Origin: Vibrio taketomensis
GTDB lineage: Bacteria; Pseudomonadota; Gammaproteobacteria; Enterobacterales; Vibrionaceae
DNA: 64,000 nucleotides
Reading direction: 5' to 3'
NCBI RefSeq assembly: GCF_009938165.1
Contig: NZ_AP019649.1
Span: 2,108,001 to 2,172,000, forward strand
The notes under the pieces are model-generated. The model searched no databases. It had not been told where the DNA came from and worked only from the letters and a program-made list of their open reading frames with translations. The position numbers were made by a program, and so were the translations under genes. Of this stretch, positions 46,400-56,283 are shown piece by piece. Position 1 is the first letter of the stretch, and each line of letters starts with the position of its first letter.

Positions 46400-48814
46400 A
46401 TGTTGTCATTAATCGAACAAATTAAATCTGGCGCACTTTGGGACTTCCCCGGTGGTGTTCATCCGCCAGAGAATAAACTGCAGTCACTCAATACACCAAT
46501 CGCTCGTGCATCAATTGCGCACGAATTGGTGCTACCGGTAAAACAGCATATCGGCCAACCTGGTAACTTGATTGTTAGTGTCGGTGAACGCGTACTTAAA
46601 GGTCAGCCTTTAACTAAGTACGACACCAGCTTTATGCTACCCATCCATGCGCCAACATCCGGCACAATCACGGCGATTGAACCTCGCACTACGGCGCACC
46701 CATCTGGTCTTTCTGAGTTATGTATTGTTATTCAACCAGACTCAAAAGAAGAATGGATTGAGCGCAATGTGATTGAGGATTACCAAAGCCTCACTCCAGA
46801 AGCTCTGATTGAGATCATTCGCCAAGCTGGTATTTCCGGTATGGGTGGCGCAGGCTTTCCTACCGCAAAAAAAATCCAATCAGGCTTGGGGCGTACCGAG
46901 ATTTTGATTGTTAACGCAGCAGAATGTGAACCGTACATCACAGCTGATGATGTACTTATGCAGCACTACGCAAATGCCATTGTGCAAGGCATCGAGATTG
47001 TTGAACACATTCTCAAACCTAAGCTCACCATCATTGGCATTGAGGACAACAAACCTCAAGCAATTAAAGCACTAGAGCAAGCTGCAGAGCACAAAGATAT
47101 CGTCATTCGTGTTATCCCGACCAAATACCCTTCTGGCGGCGAAAAGCAATTAATTAAAGTACTGACGAACAAAGAAGTGCCAAACACTGGCATTCCTGCT
47201 GACATTGGTTTAATGGTGCAAAACGTCGGCTCTCTGTACGCAATTCAACGAGCGGTACTCCACGGCGAGCCTTTGATTGAACGTATTGTCACTCTGACTG
47301 GTAACACCTTCGCCCAACCGCAAAACGTTTGGACGTTGATTGGTACCCCGGTTCAATCATTGCTGGACGAGTTCAACTACAGCGCGGATAAAAAAGCACC
47401 GCGTTTGATCATGGGCGGCCCAATGATGGGCTTTACCTTGCCACATACTAATGTGCCAATCACCAAAACTGCGAACTGCATTTTGGCGCCAACCTCTCGT
47501 GAAATCTCGGTGGATTCCTACGAAATGGCCTGTATTCGCTGCGGTCAGTGTGCGGAAGCGTGTCCGGCTTCCCTACTTCCACAGCAATTGCAATGGCATG
47601 CCAAAGCGCAAGAGTTCGATAAATGCGAACAGCTCAATCTTAAAGACTGTATTGAATGTGGTGCGTGTGCTTTTGTTTGTCCTAGTGAAATTCCACTGGT
47701 TAAGTACTACCGCCAAGCCAAAGCCGAGATCCGTATTCGTAAAGAAGAAGCAGAAGCTTCAGATCGCGCTAAGGTTCGCTTTGAAAACAAAAAAGCGCGC
47801 CTAGAACGAGATAAAGCCGAACGTGAAAACCGCTTCAAAAAAGCCGCGGATGATCGTCGTAAAGAGATGAAAGATTCGGGTGGCGATGATGCGATTGCCG
47901 CTGCCATTGCGCGCGTTAAAGCTCAGCAAGCGGATAAACCGCAAGAGACAGGGGCGAAACCAGCCGTTGCGGCAGCAATTGCTCGTGCTAAAGCCAAACA
48001 AGCGGCAGCTATGCAGCAAGGTCAGGCCGAGCCAGATAACAGTGAAATGGCAAAACTGCGCGAAGAACGCAAGCGTCAAGCACGTGAACGCAAAGCAGAA
48101 AAGTCTTCTGAGCCTGAGTCAAACGACAAAAAAGACGCCGTTGCAGCGGCAATAGCCCGCGCGAAAGCGAAAAAAGAGCAGCAAGCCAATGCAAGCGATG
48201 CACCAGCGGGCGACGACAAAAAAGCTGCAGTAGCAGCAGCCATTGCACGAGCTAAAGCACGCAAAGCTGAGCAAGTAGCTGATGCAGACCAAGCTGAAGC
48301 CGTAACAAGCACTACGTCAGCCGATGAAGATCCGAAAAAAGCAGCGGTTGCGGCAGCGATTGCTCGCGCCAAAGCACGCAAGGCTGAGCAAGCAGCAAGC
48401 ACAGAGCAATCTGAAGCCGTAACAAGCACTACGGCAACCGATGAAGATCCGAAAAAAGCAGCGGTAGCGGCAGCGATTGCGCGCGCTAAAGCACGCAAGG
48501 CTGAACAAGCATCTGATGCTGGTCAAGCTGAAGTCGTTGCAAGCTCTACAGCAACTGATGAAGATCCAAAAAAGGCGGCAGTAGCGGCAGCGATTGCTCG
48601 TGCCAAAGCACGTAAAGCGGCACAACAAGCTCAAGCGAGTGAGTCAGCAACATCAGATGACAGCAAAGCGAGTCCATCTACAGAAAGCGCATCAATAGAG
48701 AGCGCTCAAGTAGAAGAAGATCCGAAAAAAGCAGCGGTTGCAGCAGCGATCGCTCGCGCTAAAGCTCGTAAAGCACAACAAGAACAACAAAAACAATCTG
48801 AGGAGAAAGAGTAG
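46400..48814 (+). CDS. rnfC: Ion-translocating oxidoreductase complex subunit C, with long Ala-rich repeat tail
   Basis: An 804-residue peripheral subunit that probably binds NADH and FMN. It begins '[13 protein letters not shown]' and contains the NADH-loop '[20 protein letters not shown]' (~148-167). Two 4Fe-4S motifs occur: '[17 protein letters not shown]' (~377) and '[22 protein letters not shown]' (~416). From about residue 440 the tail is charged and then a repetitive alanine/lysine-rich region made of 39-residue units around '[14 protein letters not shown]'. RnfC tails of this kind occur in gammaproteobacteria but vary greatly in length. The 3' end overlaps rnfD by one base. Confidence 0.95.
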   Translation: MLSLIEQIKSGALWDFPGGVHPPENKLQSLNTPIARASIAHELVLPVKQHIGQPGNLIVSVGERVLKGQPLTKYDTSFMLPIHAPTSGTITAIEPRTTAHPSGLSELCIVIQPDSKEEWIERNVIEDYQSLTPEALIEIIRQAGISGMGGAGFPTAKKIQSGLGRTEILIVNAAECEPYITADDVLMQHYANAIVQGIEIVEHILKPKLTIIGIEDNKPQAIKALEQAAEHKDIVIRVIPTKYPSGGEKQLIKVLTNKEVPNTGIPADIGLMVQNVGSLYAIQRAVLHGEPLIERIVTLTGNTFAQPQNVWTLIGTPVQSLLDEFNYSADKKAPRLIMGGPMMGFTLPHTNVPITKTANCILAPTSREISVDSYEMACIRCGQCAEACPASLLPQQLQWHAKAQEFDKCEQLNLKDCIECGACAFVCPSEIPLVKYYRQAKAEIRIRKEEAEASDRAKVRFENKKARLERDKAERENRFKKAADDRRKEMKDSGGDDAIAAAIARVKAQQADKPQETGAKPAVAAAIARAKAKQAAAMQQGQAEPDNSEMAKLREERKRQARERKAEKSSEPESNDKKDAVAAAIARAKAKKEQQANASDAPAGDDKKAAVAAAIARAKARKAEQVADADQAEAVTSTTSADEDPKKAAVAAAIARAKARKAEQAASTEQSEAVTSTTATDEDPKKAAVAAAIARAKARKAEQASDAGQAEVVASSTATDEDPKKAAVAAAIARAKARKAAQQAQASESATSDDSKASPSTESASIESAQVEEDPKKAAVAAAIARAKARKAQQEQQKQSEEKE
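47893..48790 (+). repeat. Tandem repeats in the rnfC 3' end
   Basis: Eight copies of the motif AxAAAIARxKA are present. Five are near-identical [14 protein letters not shown] units (starting ~48217, 48334, 48451, 48568 and 48730). The three central starts of GATGAAGATCC (48323, 48440, 48557) are spaced exactly 117 bp apart, which is 39 codons. Such DNA is prone to copy-number change. Confidence 0.88.
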
Positions 48815-49860
48815 TGGCCTTCTTTATTGCCAGCTCACCCCATGCGCATAGCCGCAGAAGCACTCCTGATCTTATGAAATGGGTGGCAATTTGCGCCCTA
48901 CCAGGTCTGATTGCCCAAACCTACTTTTTTGGTTGGGGGACTTTAATTCAGCTTATTTTGGCCATTATTGTTGCCTTAAGCTTAGAAGCTTTTGTAATGG
49001 TATTGCGCAAACGTCCACCGATGTCAGCACTGCGTGACAACAGCGCATTAGTAACGGCATGGTTATTAGCGATTGCGATTCCACCATTATCACCTTGGTG
49101 GGTGGTTGTGATTGGCCTAATCTTCGCCATCATTATTGCTAAACATCTGTACGGCGGCATCGGTCAAAATCCGTTTAACCCGGCGATGATTGCTTATGTG
49201 GTATTACTGATCTCATTCCCAGTACAAATGACGAGCTGGATCTCTCCTATTGAACTGCAGGCATCACCAGTCGGCTTTGTAGATGCCCTCTCGTTGATCT
49301 TCTCCGGCTTTAATGTTGAAGGTCTATCGCTACAGCAAATTCGCTCTGGTATTGATGGTGTCACCATGGCGACCCCACTTGATGGCTTTAAAACCGCATT
49401 AATGGCTGGTCATACAGCCCGTGAAGCATTAGCACAACCGCAGTTTGGCGCAATCGCAGGTCTAGGTTGGCAATGGGTAAACCTTGCGTATCTGATTGGC
49501 GGTTTACTACTGATTAAATTACGCGTGATTAGCTGGCATATTCCAGTCAGCTTTTTAGCCAGCTTAGTGGTAATAAGTGGTCTGTTTATGCTTTTGACAC
49601 CCGATCAAACAGCGTCGCCACTGATCCACCTGTTCTCTGGTGCAACTATGTTGGGTGCATTCTTTATCGCGACCGATCCGGTTTCAGCCTCTACTACAGT
49701 GAAAGGTCGTCTGATTTTCGGTGCCTTTATTGGTGCAATGGTGTTTATTATTCGTAGTTGGGGCGGCTTCCCTGATGGCGTTGCATTCGCAGTATTGCTC
49801 GCCAACATGTGTGTGCCACTTATCGATTACTACACCAAACCACGTACTTACGGACACTGA
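48814..49860 (+). CDS. rnfD: Ion-translocating oxidoreductase complex subunit D
   Basis: A 348-residue membrane subunit homologous to NqrB with about ten helices. The covalent FMN-binding threonine is expected in '[14 protein letters not shown]' (~residue 185). '[20 protein letters not shown]' (~112-130) and '[30 protein letters not shown]' (~268-298) are also typical. Start overlaps the rnfC stop by one base. In E. coli the order rsxABCDGE-nth is the same. Confidence 0.95.
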   Translation: MAFFIASSPHAHSRRSTPDLMKWVAICALPGLIAQTYFFGWGTLIQLILAIIVALSLEAFVMVLRKRPPMSALRDNSALVTAWLLAIAIPPLSPWWVVVIGLIFAIIIAKHLYGGIGQNPFNPAMIAYVVLLISFPVQMTSWISPIELQASPVGFVDALSLIFSGFNVEGLSLQQIRSGIDGVTMATPLDGFKTALMAGHTAREALAQPQFGAIAGLGWQWVNLAYLIGGLLLIKLRVISWHIPVSFLASLVVISGLFMLLTPDQTASPLIHLFSGATMLGAFFIATDPVSASTTVKGRLIFGAFIGAMVFIIRSWGGFPDGVAFAVLLANMCVPLIDYYTKPRTYGH

Positions 49861-49867
49861 GGTTGAG

Positions 49868-50497
49868 ATGTTAAACGCTATTAGAAAAAATGGTCTGGTG
49901 TTAGCTATCTTCGCCTGTGCTTCAACAGGTCTAGTCGCATTAACGCAGTACTTAACCCAAGATCAGATTACTAAACAAGAGCAAAAGCAGTTGCTTTCAG
50001 TTTTGAACCAAGTAATCCCACAAAAGCTGCATGACAATGTTTTGTATGAAGCTTGTACATTGGTGCAAGACCCGGCACTTGGTACAGAGATGCCAATGCC
50101 AGCCTACATCGCCACCAAACAAGGTCAACCAACAGCAATGGCCCTAGAAGCGATTGCACCTGATGGCTATAACGGTGCGATCAAGGTGATTGTCGGCATC
50201 GATGCCAACGGCACCGTTACCGGTACCCGCGTACTTTCACACCAAGAAACTCCCGGGTTGGGCGACAAAATCGATATTCGTGTTAGCGACTGGATTCTCA
50301 GCTTCACTGGTAAAAATCTGACTGATGAGAATGAATCAAGCTGGCATGTACGTAAAGACGGCGGTCAATTTGACCAATTTACGGGTGCAACTATCACGCC
50401 TCGCGCTGTGGTTAAATCTGTAAAAAATACCGTGCAATACTTCAACCAAAATCGTGACCATTTGCTCACGCAAGCTTACGATTGTGGAGAAAACTAA
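49868..50497 (+). CDS. rnfG: Ion-translocating oxidoreductase complex subunit G
   Basis: A 209-residue protein with one N-terminal helix ('[22 protein letters not shown]') and a periplasmic FMN-binding domain. The covalent FMN attachment is the Thr in '[13 protein letters not shown]' (S/T-GAT motif, ~residue 177). Start is ATG 49868 with GAGGTTGAG upstream; an in-frame extension inside rnfD is not real. RnfG probably carries electrons across the periplasmic face. The stop shares its last base with the rnfE start. Confidence 0.94.
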   Translation: MLNAIRKNGLVLAIFACASTGLVALTQYLTQDQITKQEQKQLLSVLNQVIPQKLHDNVLYEACTLVQDPALGTEMPMPAYIATKQGQPTAMALEAIAPDGYNGAIKVIVGIDANGTVTGTRVLSHQETPGLGDKIDIRVSDWILSFTGKNLTDENESSWHVRKDGGQFDQFTGATITPRAVVKSVKNTVQYFNQNRDHLLTQAYDCGEN

Positions 50498-51225
50498 TGG
50501 TCGATAAAAAGAAGCTATTTAAGGATGGTATGTGGGATAACAACCCAGCACTGGTTCAGTTGCTCGGTTTGTGTCCACTGCTTGCCGTTTCTTCAACCGT
50601 GACCAACGCACTTGGCCTTGGCGTGGCAACGCTATTGGTACTTGTGGGTTCAAACATTACTGTATCGCTGGTTCGAGACTACGTACCAAAAGACGTCCGT
50701 ATTCCGGTATTTGTAATGATCATTGCTTCATTAGTAACGTGCGTACAATTACTGATGAATGCCTACGCATACGGTCTTTACCTATCATTGGGTATCTTTA
50801 TTCCGTTGATCGTAACCAACTGTATCATTATCGGCCGTGCCGAAGCCTTTGCTTCAAAAAATGATCCTCTACCAGCTGCGTTAGATGGTTTTTGGATGGG
50901 ACTTGGCATGACGAGCGTGCTGGTAGTATTGGGCTCAATGCGCGAAATCATCGGCAATGGCACCTTGTTCGATGGTGCGGACTTACTGCTAGGCGAATGG
51001 GCGAAAGTCTTGCGTATCGAAATTTTCCACTTCGACAGCAGCTTCCTGCTCGCTCTACTGCCACCGGGAGCCTTTATTGGTGTCGGCTTTCTGATTGCAC
51101 TAAAACACGTTATCGACAAAAAACTCGATCAGCGTCAGCCAAAACAAGAAAAGCCAACAATTGAACGCGCCCGCGTGACCATTAATATAAAAGCTCACCC
51201 TAGTAGTGAGCTTTTTATTACTTAA
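50497..51225 (+). CDS. rnfE: Ion-translocating oxidoreductase complex subunit E, tail reads through terminator
   Basis: A 242-residue membrane subunit homologous to RnfA/NqrD. '[38 protein letters not shown]' (~8-46) and '[38 protein letters not shown]' (~97-135) are family signatures. The start is ATG 50497. The usual C-terminal 'ERARVT' is followed here by '[14 protein letters not shown]', which is encoded by the stem-loop that should terminate the operon. The protein is about ten residues longer than E. coli RsxE (231). An original stop codon may have been lost. Confidence 0.92.
   Translation: MVDKKKLFKDGMWDNNPALVQLLGLCPLLAVSSTVTNALGLGVATLLVLVGSNITVSLVRDYVPKDVRIPVFVMIIASLVTCVQLLMNAYAYGLYLSLGIFIPLIVTNCIIIGRAEAFASKNDPLPAALDGFWMGLGMTSVLVVLGSMREIIGNGTLFDGADLLLGEWAKVLRIEIFHFDSSFLLALLPPGAFIGVGFLIALKHVIDKKLDQRQPKQEKPTIERARVTINIKAHPSSELFIT
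51191..51218 (+). terminator. Rho-independent terminator overlapping the 3' end of rnfE
   Basis: AAGCTCAC (51191-51198) and GTGAGCTT (51206-51213) with a TTTATT tail lie inside the last codons of rnfE. Confidence 0.75.
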
Positions 51226-51269
51226 AATTGATTCCTAAAACAAAAAATACACTGAAAAGCAGCCAACAA

Positions 51270-51905
51270 ATGAATAATACCAAACGCGTTGAAATCCTCA
51301 CTCGATTGAGAGATAACAACCCTAATCCACAGACGGAGCTCAACTGGAGCACGCCATTTGAGCTATTAATTGCCGTCCTGCTCTCAGCGCAAGCAACCGA
51401 TGTTAGCGTCAATAAGGCCACGGACAAACTCTACCCAGTAGCTAACACGCCACAGGCAATACTCGAACTTGGTGTCGAAGGCGTCAAAGAGTACATCAAA
51501 ACCATTGGCCTATTTAACTCCAAAGCGGAGAACGTGATTAAGACATGTAAAATCTTGATCGAAAAGCATGGTGGTGAAATCCCAGAGGATCGCGAAGCGT
51601 TAGAAGCGCTGCCAGGTGTTGGGCGTAAAACTGCCAATGTAGTACTCAATACTGCCTTTGGCTGGCCTACTATTGCCGTTGATACACACATTTTCCGCGT
51701 ATCGAACCGCACCAAATTTGCTGTGGGTAAAAATGTCGATCAAGTAGAAGAAAAACTGCTAAAAGTCGTACCAAAAGAATTCAAAGTTGATGTTCACCAC
51801 TGGTTGATTCTGCACGGACGTTACACCTGTGTTGCTCGTAAGCCTCGCTGTGGTAGCTGCATTATTGAAGATTTGTGTGAATATAAAGAAAAAACAGATA
51901 TTTAG
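51270..51905 (+). CDS. nth: Endonuclease III
   Basis: A 211-residue base-excision repair glycosylase/AP lyase for oxidised pyrimidines. The HhH motif and catalytic Lys are in 'EALPGVGRKTANVVLNTAFG' (Lys120 equivalent). The catalytic Asp is in 'IAVDTHIFRVSNRT' (Asp138). The C-terminal [4Fe-4S] cluster is bound by 'CVARKPRCGSCIIEDLC'. Start ATG 51270 gives exactly the E. coli Nth length. A leading in-frame extension lies before it in the rnfE terminator region. It sits 45 bp after rnfE, as in E. coli. Confidence 0.97.
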   Translation: MNNTKRVEILTRLRDNNPNPQTELNWSTPFELLIAVLLSAQATDVSVNKATDKLYPVANTPQAILELGVEGVKEYIKTIGLFNSKAENVIKTCKILIEKHGGEIPEDREALEALPGVGRKTANVVLNTAFGWPTIAVDTHIFRVSNRTKFAVGKNVDQVEEKLLKVVPKEFKVDVHHWLILHGRYTCVARKPRCGSCIIEDLCEYKEKTDI

Positions 51906-51972
51906 ATAAGAATCATGCCTGTAATATCGATTTATGATAGATTCAGCATGGTATAAAACACGGGAGTAAACA

Positions 51973-52389
51973 ATGTCAAACGGACGCATCCTACACACCA
52001 TGCTACGCGTGGGTGACCTAGATAAATCAATCCAATTTTACACTGACGTAATGGGTATGAACCTGCTGCGCCAAAACGAAAATACCGAATACAAATACAC
52101 ACTCGCTTTCCTAGGCTATGGTGACGAGTCGCAAGGCGCCGTCATCGAACTGACCTATAACTGGGGAACAACCGAATACGACCTAGGCAGTGCATTCGGT
52201 CACATCGCAATTGGCGTTGATGATATTTACAGCACTTGTGATGCAATCAAAGCCGCTGGCGGCAACGTAACACGTGAACCAGGTCCGGTTAAAGGCGGTT
52301 CTACGCACATCGCTTTTGTCAAAGACCCTGATGGCTACATGATTGAACTGATTCAAAACTCATCAGCATCAGCAGGCCTTGAAGGTTAA
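51973..52389 (+). CDS. gloA: Lactoylglutathione lyase (glyoxalase I)
   Basis: A 138-residue nickel/zinc enzyme that turns the hemithioacetal of methylglyoxal and glutathione into S-lactoylglutathione. Metal ligands are His in '[12 protein letters not shown]' (His5/6 region), Glu in '[11 protein letters not shown]' (~56), His in '[13 protein letters not shown]' (~74), and Glu in 'DGYMIELIQ' (~122). Length matches E. coli GloA (135). GGGAG lies 8 bp upstream. A hairpin terminator follows. Confidence 0.96.
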   Translation: MSNGRILHTMLRVGDLDKSIQFYTDVMGMNLLRQNENTEYKYTLAFLGYGDESQGAVIELTYNWGTTEYDLGSAFGHIAIGVDDIYSTCDAIKAAGGNVTREPGPVKGGSTHIAFVKDPDGYMIELIQNSSASAGLEG

Positions 52390-52400
52390 GCATCATTTTA

Positions 52401-52422
52401 GGCAGCAAAGCTGCCCTTTATT
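52401..52422 (+). terminator. Terminator of gloA
   Basis: GGCAGC-aaa-GCTGCC followed by CTTTATTTA. Confidence 0.7.
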
Positions 52423-52432
52423 TATGTTTTAC

Positions 52433-52449
52433 ATGATAATAATTATCAT
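52433..52449. promoter_or_regulatory. Fur box
   Basis: ATGATAATAATTATCAT is a perfect palindrome with 8-bp arms about a central base. It matches the GATAAT-based Fur consensus strongly and lies 38 bp before the start of the following gene, where it would repress under iron sufficiency. Confidence 0.8.
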
Positions 52450-52487
52450 TTAGAATTCATTCATCACAAATTGGATTGAGAATTGAG

Positions 52488-52928
52488 ATGATGGATATTT
52501 CTGAGTGGGAAAAACACACCTTACTGGCTGACATTGCTTTGCAAGAGCGCGATCATTTACGCAGTGTTTTGCATTATCAACAAGCGCTCAATGCGAGTGA
52601 TCACCTCGCTATCTGTGATGATATTGAAGTCGAAGAGCGCCTACTTATCTCTGTCATCTCATGCCATAACCTCGCCTCATTTTGGCGTACGATTGGTGAT
52701 AACCAATACGAGTTGAAATACTTAAAACTGGCCTCTGAAAAAGTATTAACTCTCGTTCCTCAATGCCCCAATACCCACTGTGATGCCTTTGTGACTTCAA
52801 TGGGGTGTTGCAAAAAAGCGCTAATTGAATTTATGAAACGCCACCCAGACGCCAAAATTGCTCGTATGGTGCAAGATATTGATACCGCAACAAGCTGCAA
52901 CTTAATCGCCAAATTCAAGCTCAACTAG
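52488..52928 (+). CDS. Small cytoplasmic protein, possibly DUF2753 family, Fur-controlled
   Basis: A 146-residue soluble protein with no signal or membrane segment. 'SEWEKHTLLADIALQERDHLRSVLHYQQALNASDHL' (~5-40) has the helix-turn-helix periodicity of a TPR-like repeat. Four Cys fall in 'LVPQCPNTHCDAFVTSMGCCKKALIEF' (~95-120), which could bind metal. I believe this is the Vibrio family DUF2753, but that is from memory. Start ATG 52488 (a second ATG follows directly). The Fur box before it suggests induction by iron starvation. Function unknown. Confidence 0.78.
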   Translation: MMDISEWEKHTLLADIALQERDHLRSVLHYQQALNASDHLAICDDIEVEERLLISVISCHNLASFWRTIGDNQYELKYLKLASEKVLTLVPQCPNTHCDAFVTSMGCCKKALIEFMKRHPDAKIARMVQDIDTATSCNLIAKFKLN

Positions 52929-52965
52929 CGTCAAAATACAGGTCTATTCAGTCGTTCAAGCGCAC

Positions 52966-52995
52966 AAAAACCAGCCATGTGGCTGGTTTTTTTTT
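52966..52995. terminator. Bidirectional terminator before motY
   Basis: AAAAACCAGCC-atgt-GGCTGGTTTTTTTTT between two convergent genes. Confidence 0.88.
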
Positions 52996-52999
52996 CAAT

Positions 53000-53881
53000 T
53001 TAAATCTGTGTTCGTCCAAGTGAAATCACGACTCTTCGGTTTTTATCTTTACCGAGCGGTGACGCATTGTCAGCAATTGGACGACGCTTACCATAACCTT
53101 GAACTTGAATACGATCTTCCGGCAAACCTATCGACTTAAAGTAATCGCGCAATACATCCGCTCGCTGTTCAGACAACGCTTGACTCGTACTCTTGCTGTC
53201 TTCTGAACCGGAGTAGGTTGACACCAACACAAGGTCAATATCTTGATTGTAACGGATATACTCAGCGATTTGCGCGAGGCGTTTTTGTGATGCTTTATTC
53301 AGCTGAACACTTGAACGGTCATAGTGCAATATCGTGAATGATATATCCTCAAAATTGTATGGCAACAAGTTGGCGATACAATCACTGAATACGTTGTATT
53401 TAGGTTGAAACAATACCGAAGATAACGCGACTTCAACCCGCTCATCCGAACTCTGCCACTCTTGATAGCTAAACGTCGGATAGCGCCCTTTTTCTAGCTC
53501 ACTCAAAATACTCCAAGCGGTTTGCCCTCCGATATAACCATCAAACTGCTTAAAAAAGCGAATATTGGTCATTCGATTCGCGCTATCACCAGGACGCCAT
53601 GCAGGCGGCATTGACACGAGAGAAACGTCGCGAGTTTCCCCCATAGGTCGTTTCATTTTCAGCTCAAAATCTAAATTGATTTTTTTGCTCGCGTTTGAGG
53701 TAAAAACAGCTTCACCGAAATTAGGGATAGGATGAACAAGCTGGCATTGTAACGGCGTATTCGACGTCATTTGCCACTGGGATTGTGTGGGCGAGGCACC
53801 ATAATGCTTGCCCATCGCCCAAGTACTTGAGCTAAATAGAGCAATGGTCATCGCTACACTTTTAACAACCCGATTCTTCAT
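53000..53881 (-). CDS. motY: Sodium-type flagellar motor protein MotY
   Basis: A 293-residue periplasmic protein forming the T-ring of the sodium-driven polar flagellum together with MotX. A signal peptide is visible ('[18 protein letters not shown]', cleavage near residue 22). A MotY-specific N-terminal domain is followed by an OmpA-like peptidoglycan-binding domain, with '[19 protein letters not shown]' and the signature '[37 protein letters not shown]' (~235-272). The same length is known for V. parahaemolyticus MotY, which also lies next to rnt. No clear sigma-28 promoter was found upstream. Confirms a sodium-driven flagellum in the organism. Confidence 0.93.
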   Translation of the reverse strand: MKNRVVKSVAMTIALFSSSTWAMGKHYGASPTQSQWQMTSNTPLQCQLVHPIPNFGEAVFTSNASKKINLDFELKMKRPMGETRDVSLVSMPPAWRPGDSANRMTNIRFFKQFDGYIGGQTAWSILSELEKGRYPTFSYQEWQSSDERVEVALSSVLFQPKYNVFSDCIANLLPYNFEDISFTILHYDRSSVQLNKASQKRLAQIAEYIRYNQDIDLVLVSTYSGSEDSKSTSQALSEQRADVLRDYFKSIGLPEDRIQVQGYGKRRPIADNASPLGKDKNRRVVISLGRTQI

Positions 53882-54202
53882 TAAGCATTTTCTCTAGAAT
53901 TGTTCATCTGCGGCATAATATTGCCGAACGTCATCACTATAATGACTTTGCCTCATTAAACTAGCAAAAATCCAGCCAACTTTATCGTATTTGATTCGAT
54001 TGATACCAGCGCTTATGCCCTTATTCTGACAAGCATCTTCAGTGACAACTGATTAGTATGAAAAGGAATTAACGAAATACGTGGGTCACATCGCAAGCCT
54101 GAGTGGTGAATATTCATACGCTTAAAATGGAAATTAATGTTGATTGGTATTGCATCAATAATCTGCAATAATGCAATCCTTGTCACACTAATTAAAATCA
54201 AT

Positions 54203-54865
54203 ATGACTTTAGAAAATGAAGCCTTGACGTTAAAAAGTCGCTTTCGCGGGTATTTCCCGGTAGTGATTGATGTCGAAACCGCAGGGTTTAATGCCCAAAC
54301 AGATGCACTTTTGGAAATTTGTGCTGTTACGCTACAAATGGATGAACATGGCGATCTCCATCCTGCATCAACACTTCATTTTCATATTGAGCCCTTTGAA
54401 GGGGCAAATCTAGTTAAAGAAGCTTTAGACTTTATTGGTATTCGTGACCCATTTAGCCCGCTACGTGGTGCAATTCCTGAGTCTGAAGCGTTAAAAGAGA
54501 TATACAAGCTTGTGCGAAAAGAGCAAAAAGCGGCCGACTGTAGCCGTGCAATTATCGTGGCTCACAACGCAACGTTTGACCATAGCTTTGTTATGGCAGC
54601 AAGTGAACGCAGCAAGCTAAAACGAGTCCCTTTTCATCCCTTTGCAACGTTTGATACTGCCACTTTAAGTGGTCTTGCTTACGGCCAAACCGTTCTAGCC
54701 AAAGCATGTAAAACAGCAGGAATGGAATTCGACAATAAGGAAGCCCACTCTGCACTATACGATACACAAAAAACCGCAGAGCTATTTTGTGGAATCGTTA
54801 ATAAATGGAAAGCACTTGGTGGCTGGCCTTTAGTTGACGAAGAAACTGAACAAACACAACAATAA
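54203..54865 (+). CDS. rnt: Ribonuclease T
   Basis: A 220-residue DEDD exoribonuclease that trims the 3' ends of tRNA and other stable RNAs. Catalytic acids are visible in '[13 protein letters not shown]' (Asp/Glu, ~20-30), '[12 protein letters not shown]' (Asp, ~125) and '[17 protein letters not shown]' (DEDDh His/Asp, ~180-190). Start ATG 54203 ([21 protein letters not shown]) follows homologues, although its ribosome-binding site is weak. In V. parahaemolyticus motY and rnt are also neighbours. Confidence 0.95.
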   Translation: MTLENEALTLKSRFRGYFPVVIDVETAGFNAQTDALLEICAVTLQMDEHGDLHPASTLHFHIEPFEGANLVKEALDFIGIRDPFSPLRGAIPESEALKEIYKLVRKEQKAADCSRAIIVAHNATFDHSFVMAASERSKLKRVPFHPFATFDTATLSGLAYGQTVLAKACKTAGMEFDNKEAHSALYDTQKTAELFCGIVNKWKALGGWPLVDEETEQTQQ

Positions 54866-54891
54866 ACGCAAACATAACAAACGAGTACACT

Positions 54892-56214
54892 ATGAATCCT
54901 GTTGTAATATCTGTATGTATCATGCTGATACTTGCCCTAATGCGGGTCAACGTCGTGGTTGCACTGACGTTAAGTGCCATCATTGGTGGTTTAGTTGCTG
55001 GCATGAGCTTAAATGACTCAATTGCCGCTTTTGAAAGTGGTTTAGGTGGCGGTGCAACTATCGCACTGAGCTATGCGATGTTGGGTACCTTTGCGGTAGC
55101 CATTTCTCGTTCTGGTATCACGGATCTACTTGCTAATAGCGTGATTAAACGCCTACATGGTAAAGAAAATAGCACTGCAACAACGGGGCTAAAATATGGC
55201 TTACTGTTTTCGCTAGTTCTAGTCACGATGTCGTCACAAAACGTTATTCCAGTGCATATCGCCTTTATTCCTATTCTTATTCCGCCTCTATTGGGTGTAT
55301 TTGCCAAGTTAAAACTCGACCGCCGTATGGTAGCCTGTGTTCTTACTTTTGGCTTGATTACTCCATACATGGTTCTGCCTATTGGTTTTGGTGGCATTTT
55401 CCTCAACAACATCCTATTGAAAAACTTGCATGACAACGGTCTGGATGTCACGGCAGCGCAAGTGCCAACCGCAATGTTATTACCTGCTGCCGGCATGATC
55501 TTTGGTTTGTTAGTAGCGGTATTCTTTAGCTACCGTAAACCGCGTGAATATGCAGTAACTAGCCACACTGAAGAACCTCAACCAATTAAAAACATTGATA
55601 AAAAAAATGTCATTGTTGCCGCGTTGGGTATCTGTGCCGCACTAGGTGTGCAGTTAACGACGGGTTCTATGATTGTCGGTGCATTAGCTGGCTTTATGGT
55701 ATTCACCTTCGGTGGCGTTATTGCGTGGAAAGAAACGCATGATGTGTTCACGAAAGGTGTACACATGATGGCAATGATCGGCTTTATCATGATCTCAGCG
55801 GCAGGCTTTGCAGCCGTAATGAAGCAAACTGGTGGTGTTGAAACCCTAGTAAGTGCGCTTTCAACTAGCATCGGTGATAATAAGCCGCTAGCCGCGTTGC
55901 TAATGCTTGTTGTCGGTCTATTGGTCACTATGGGTATCGGTTCTTCGTTCTCAACTATTCCAATTATTGCCACCATCTACGTACCGCTATCACTGGCGTT
56001 TGGTTTCTCTCCAATGGCAACGATCGCACTTGTTGGTACAGCAGCAGCGCTGGGTGATGCAGGCTCTCCGGCCTCAGACTCCACTTTAGGTCCAACATCG
56101 GGTCTGAATGCTGATGGACAACACGAACATATTTGGGAAACGGTTGTTCCTACCTTTATTCACTACAACCTGCCGCTGATTGCGTTTGGCTGGATTGCAG
56201 CGATGGTGCTTTAA
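54892..56214 (+). CDS. Na+/H+ antiporter-family (NhaC-type) transporter
   Basis: A 440-residue inner-membrane protein with about eleven helices. The N-terminus '[71 protein letters not shown]' (~5-80) and C-terminal '[35 protein letters not shown]' (~395-425) are typical of the NhaC/YuiF-type ion transporter family. The direction and substrate (sodium-proton exchange or amino acid uptake) cannot be settled from sequence. It follows rnt by 26 bp and may be co-transcribed. A terminator follows. Confidence 0.85.
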   Translation: MNPVVISVCIMLILALMRVNVVVALTLSAIIGGLVAGMSLNDSIAAFESGLGGGATIALSYAMLGTFAVAISRSGITDLLANSVIKRLHGKENSTATTGLKYGLLFSLVLVTMSSQNVIPVHIAFIPILIPPLLGVFAKLKLDRRMVACVLTFGLITPYMVLPIGFGGIFLNNILLKNLHDNGLDVTAAQVPTAMLLPAAGMIFGLLVAVFFSYRKPREYAVTSHTEEPQPIKNIDKKNVIVAALGICAALGVQLTTGSMIVGALAGFMVFTFGGVIAWKETHDVFTKGVHMMAMIGFIMISAAGFAAVMKQTGGVETLVSALSTSIGDNKPLAALLMLVVGLLVTMGIGSSFSTIPIIATIYVPLSLAFGFSPMATIALVGTAAALGDAGSPASDSTLGPTSGLNADGQHEHIWETVVPTFIHYNLPLIAFGWIAAMVL

Positions 56215-56239
56215 TAGCAATACCCCGATTTGAACCAAT

Positions 56240-56272
56240 AAAAAAAGCTGACACATGTGTCAGCTTTTTTTT
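56240..56272. terminator. Bidirectional terminator between the antiporter gene and bamC
   Basis: A symmetrical AAAAAAAGCTGACAC...GTGTCAGCTTTTTTTT stem-loop with T-runs in both directions. Confidence 0.9.
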
Positions 56273-56283
56273 AACCGTCTAAC

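Noticed and set aside
48076..48498. Long minus-strand reading frame rich in Ala/Arg/Ser opposite rnfC
   Set aside because: It is the antisense of the repetitive rnfC tail, where the periodic GC-rich codons keep several frames open.
53882..54202. Sigma-28 promoter upstream of motY
   Set aside because: A CAAAGTC element and CGGCAATA segment are present but do not give the proper spacing and order of TAAAGTTT-N11-GCCGATAA.
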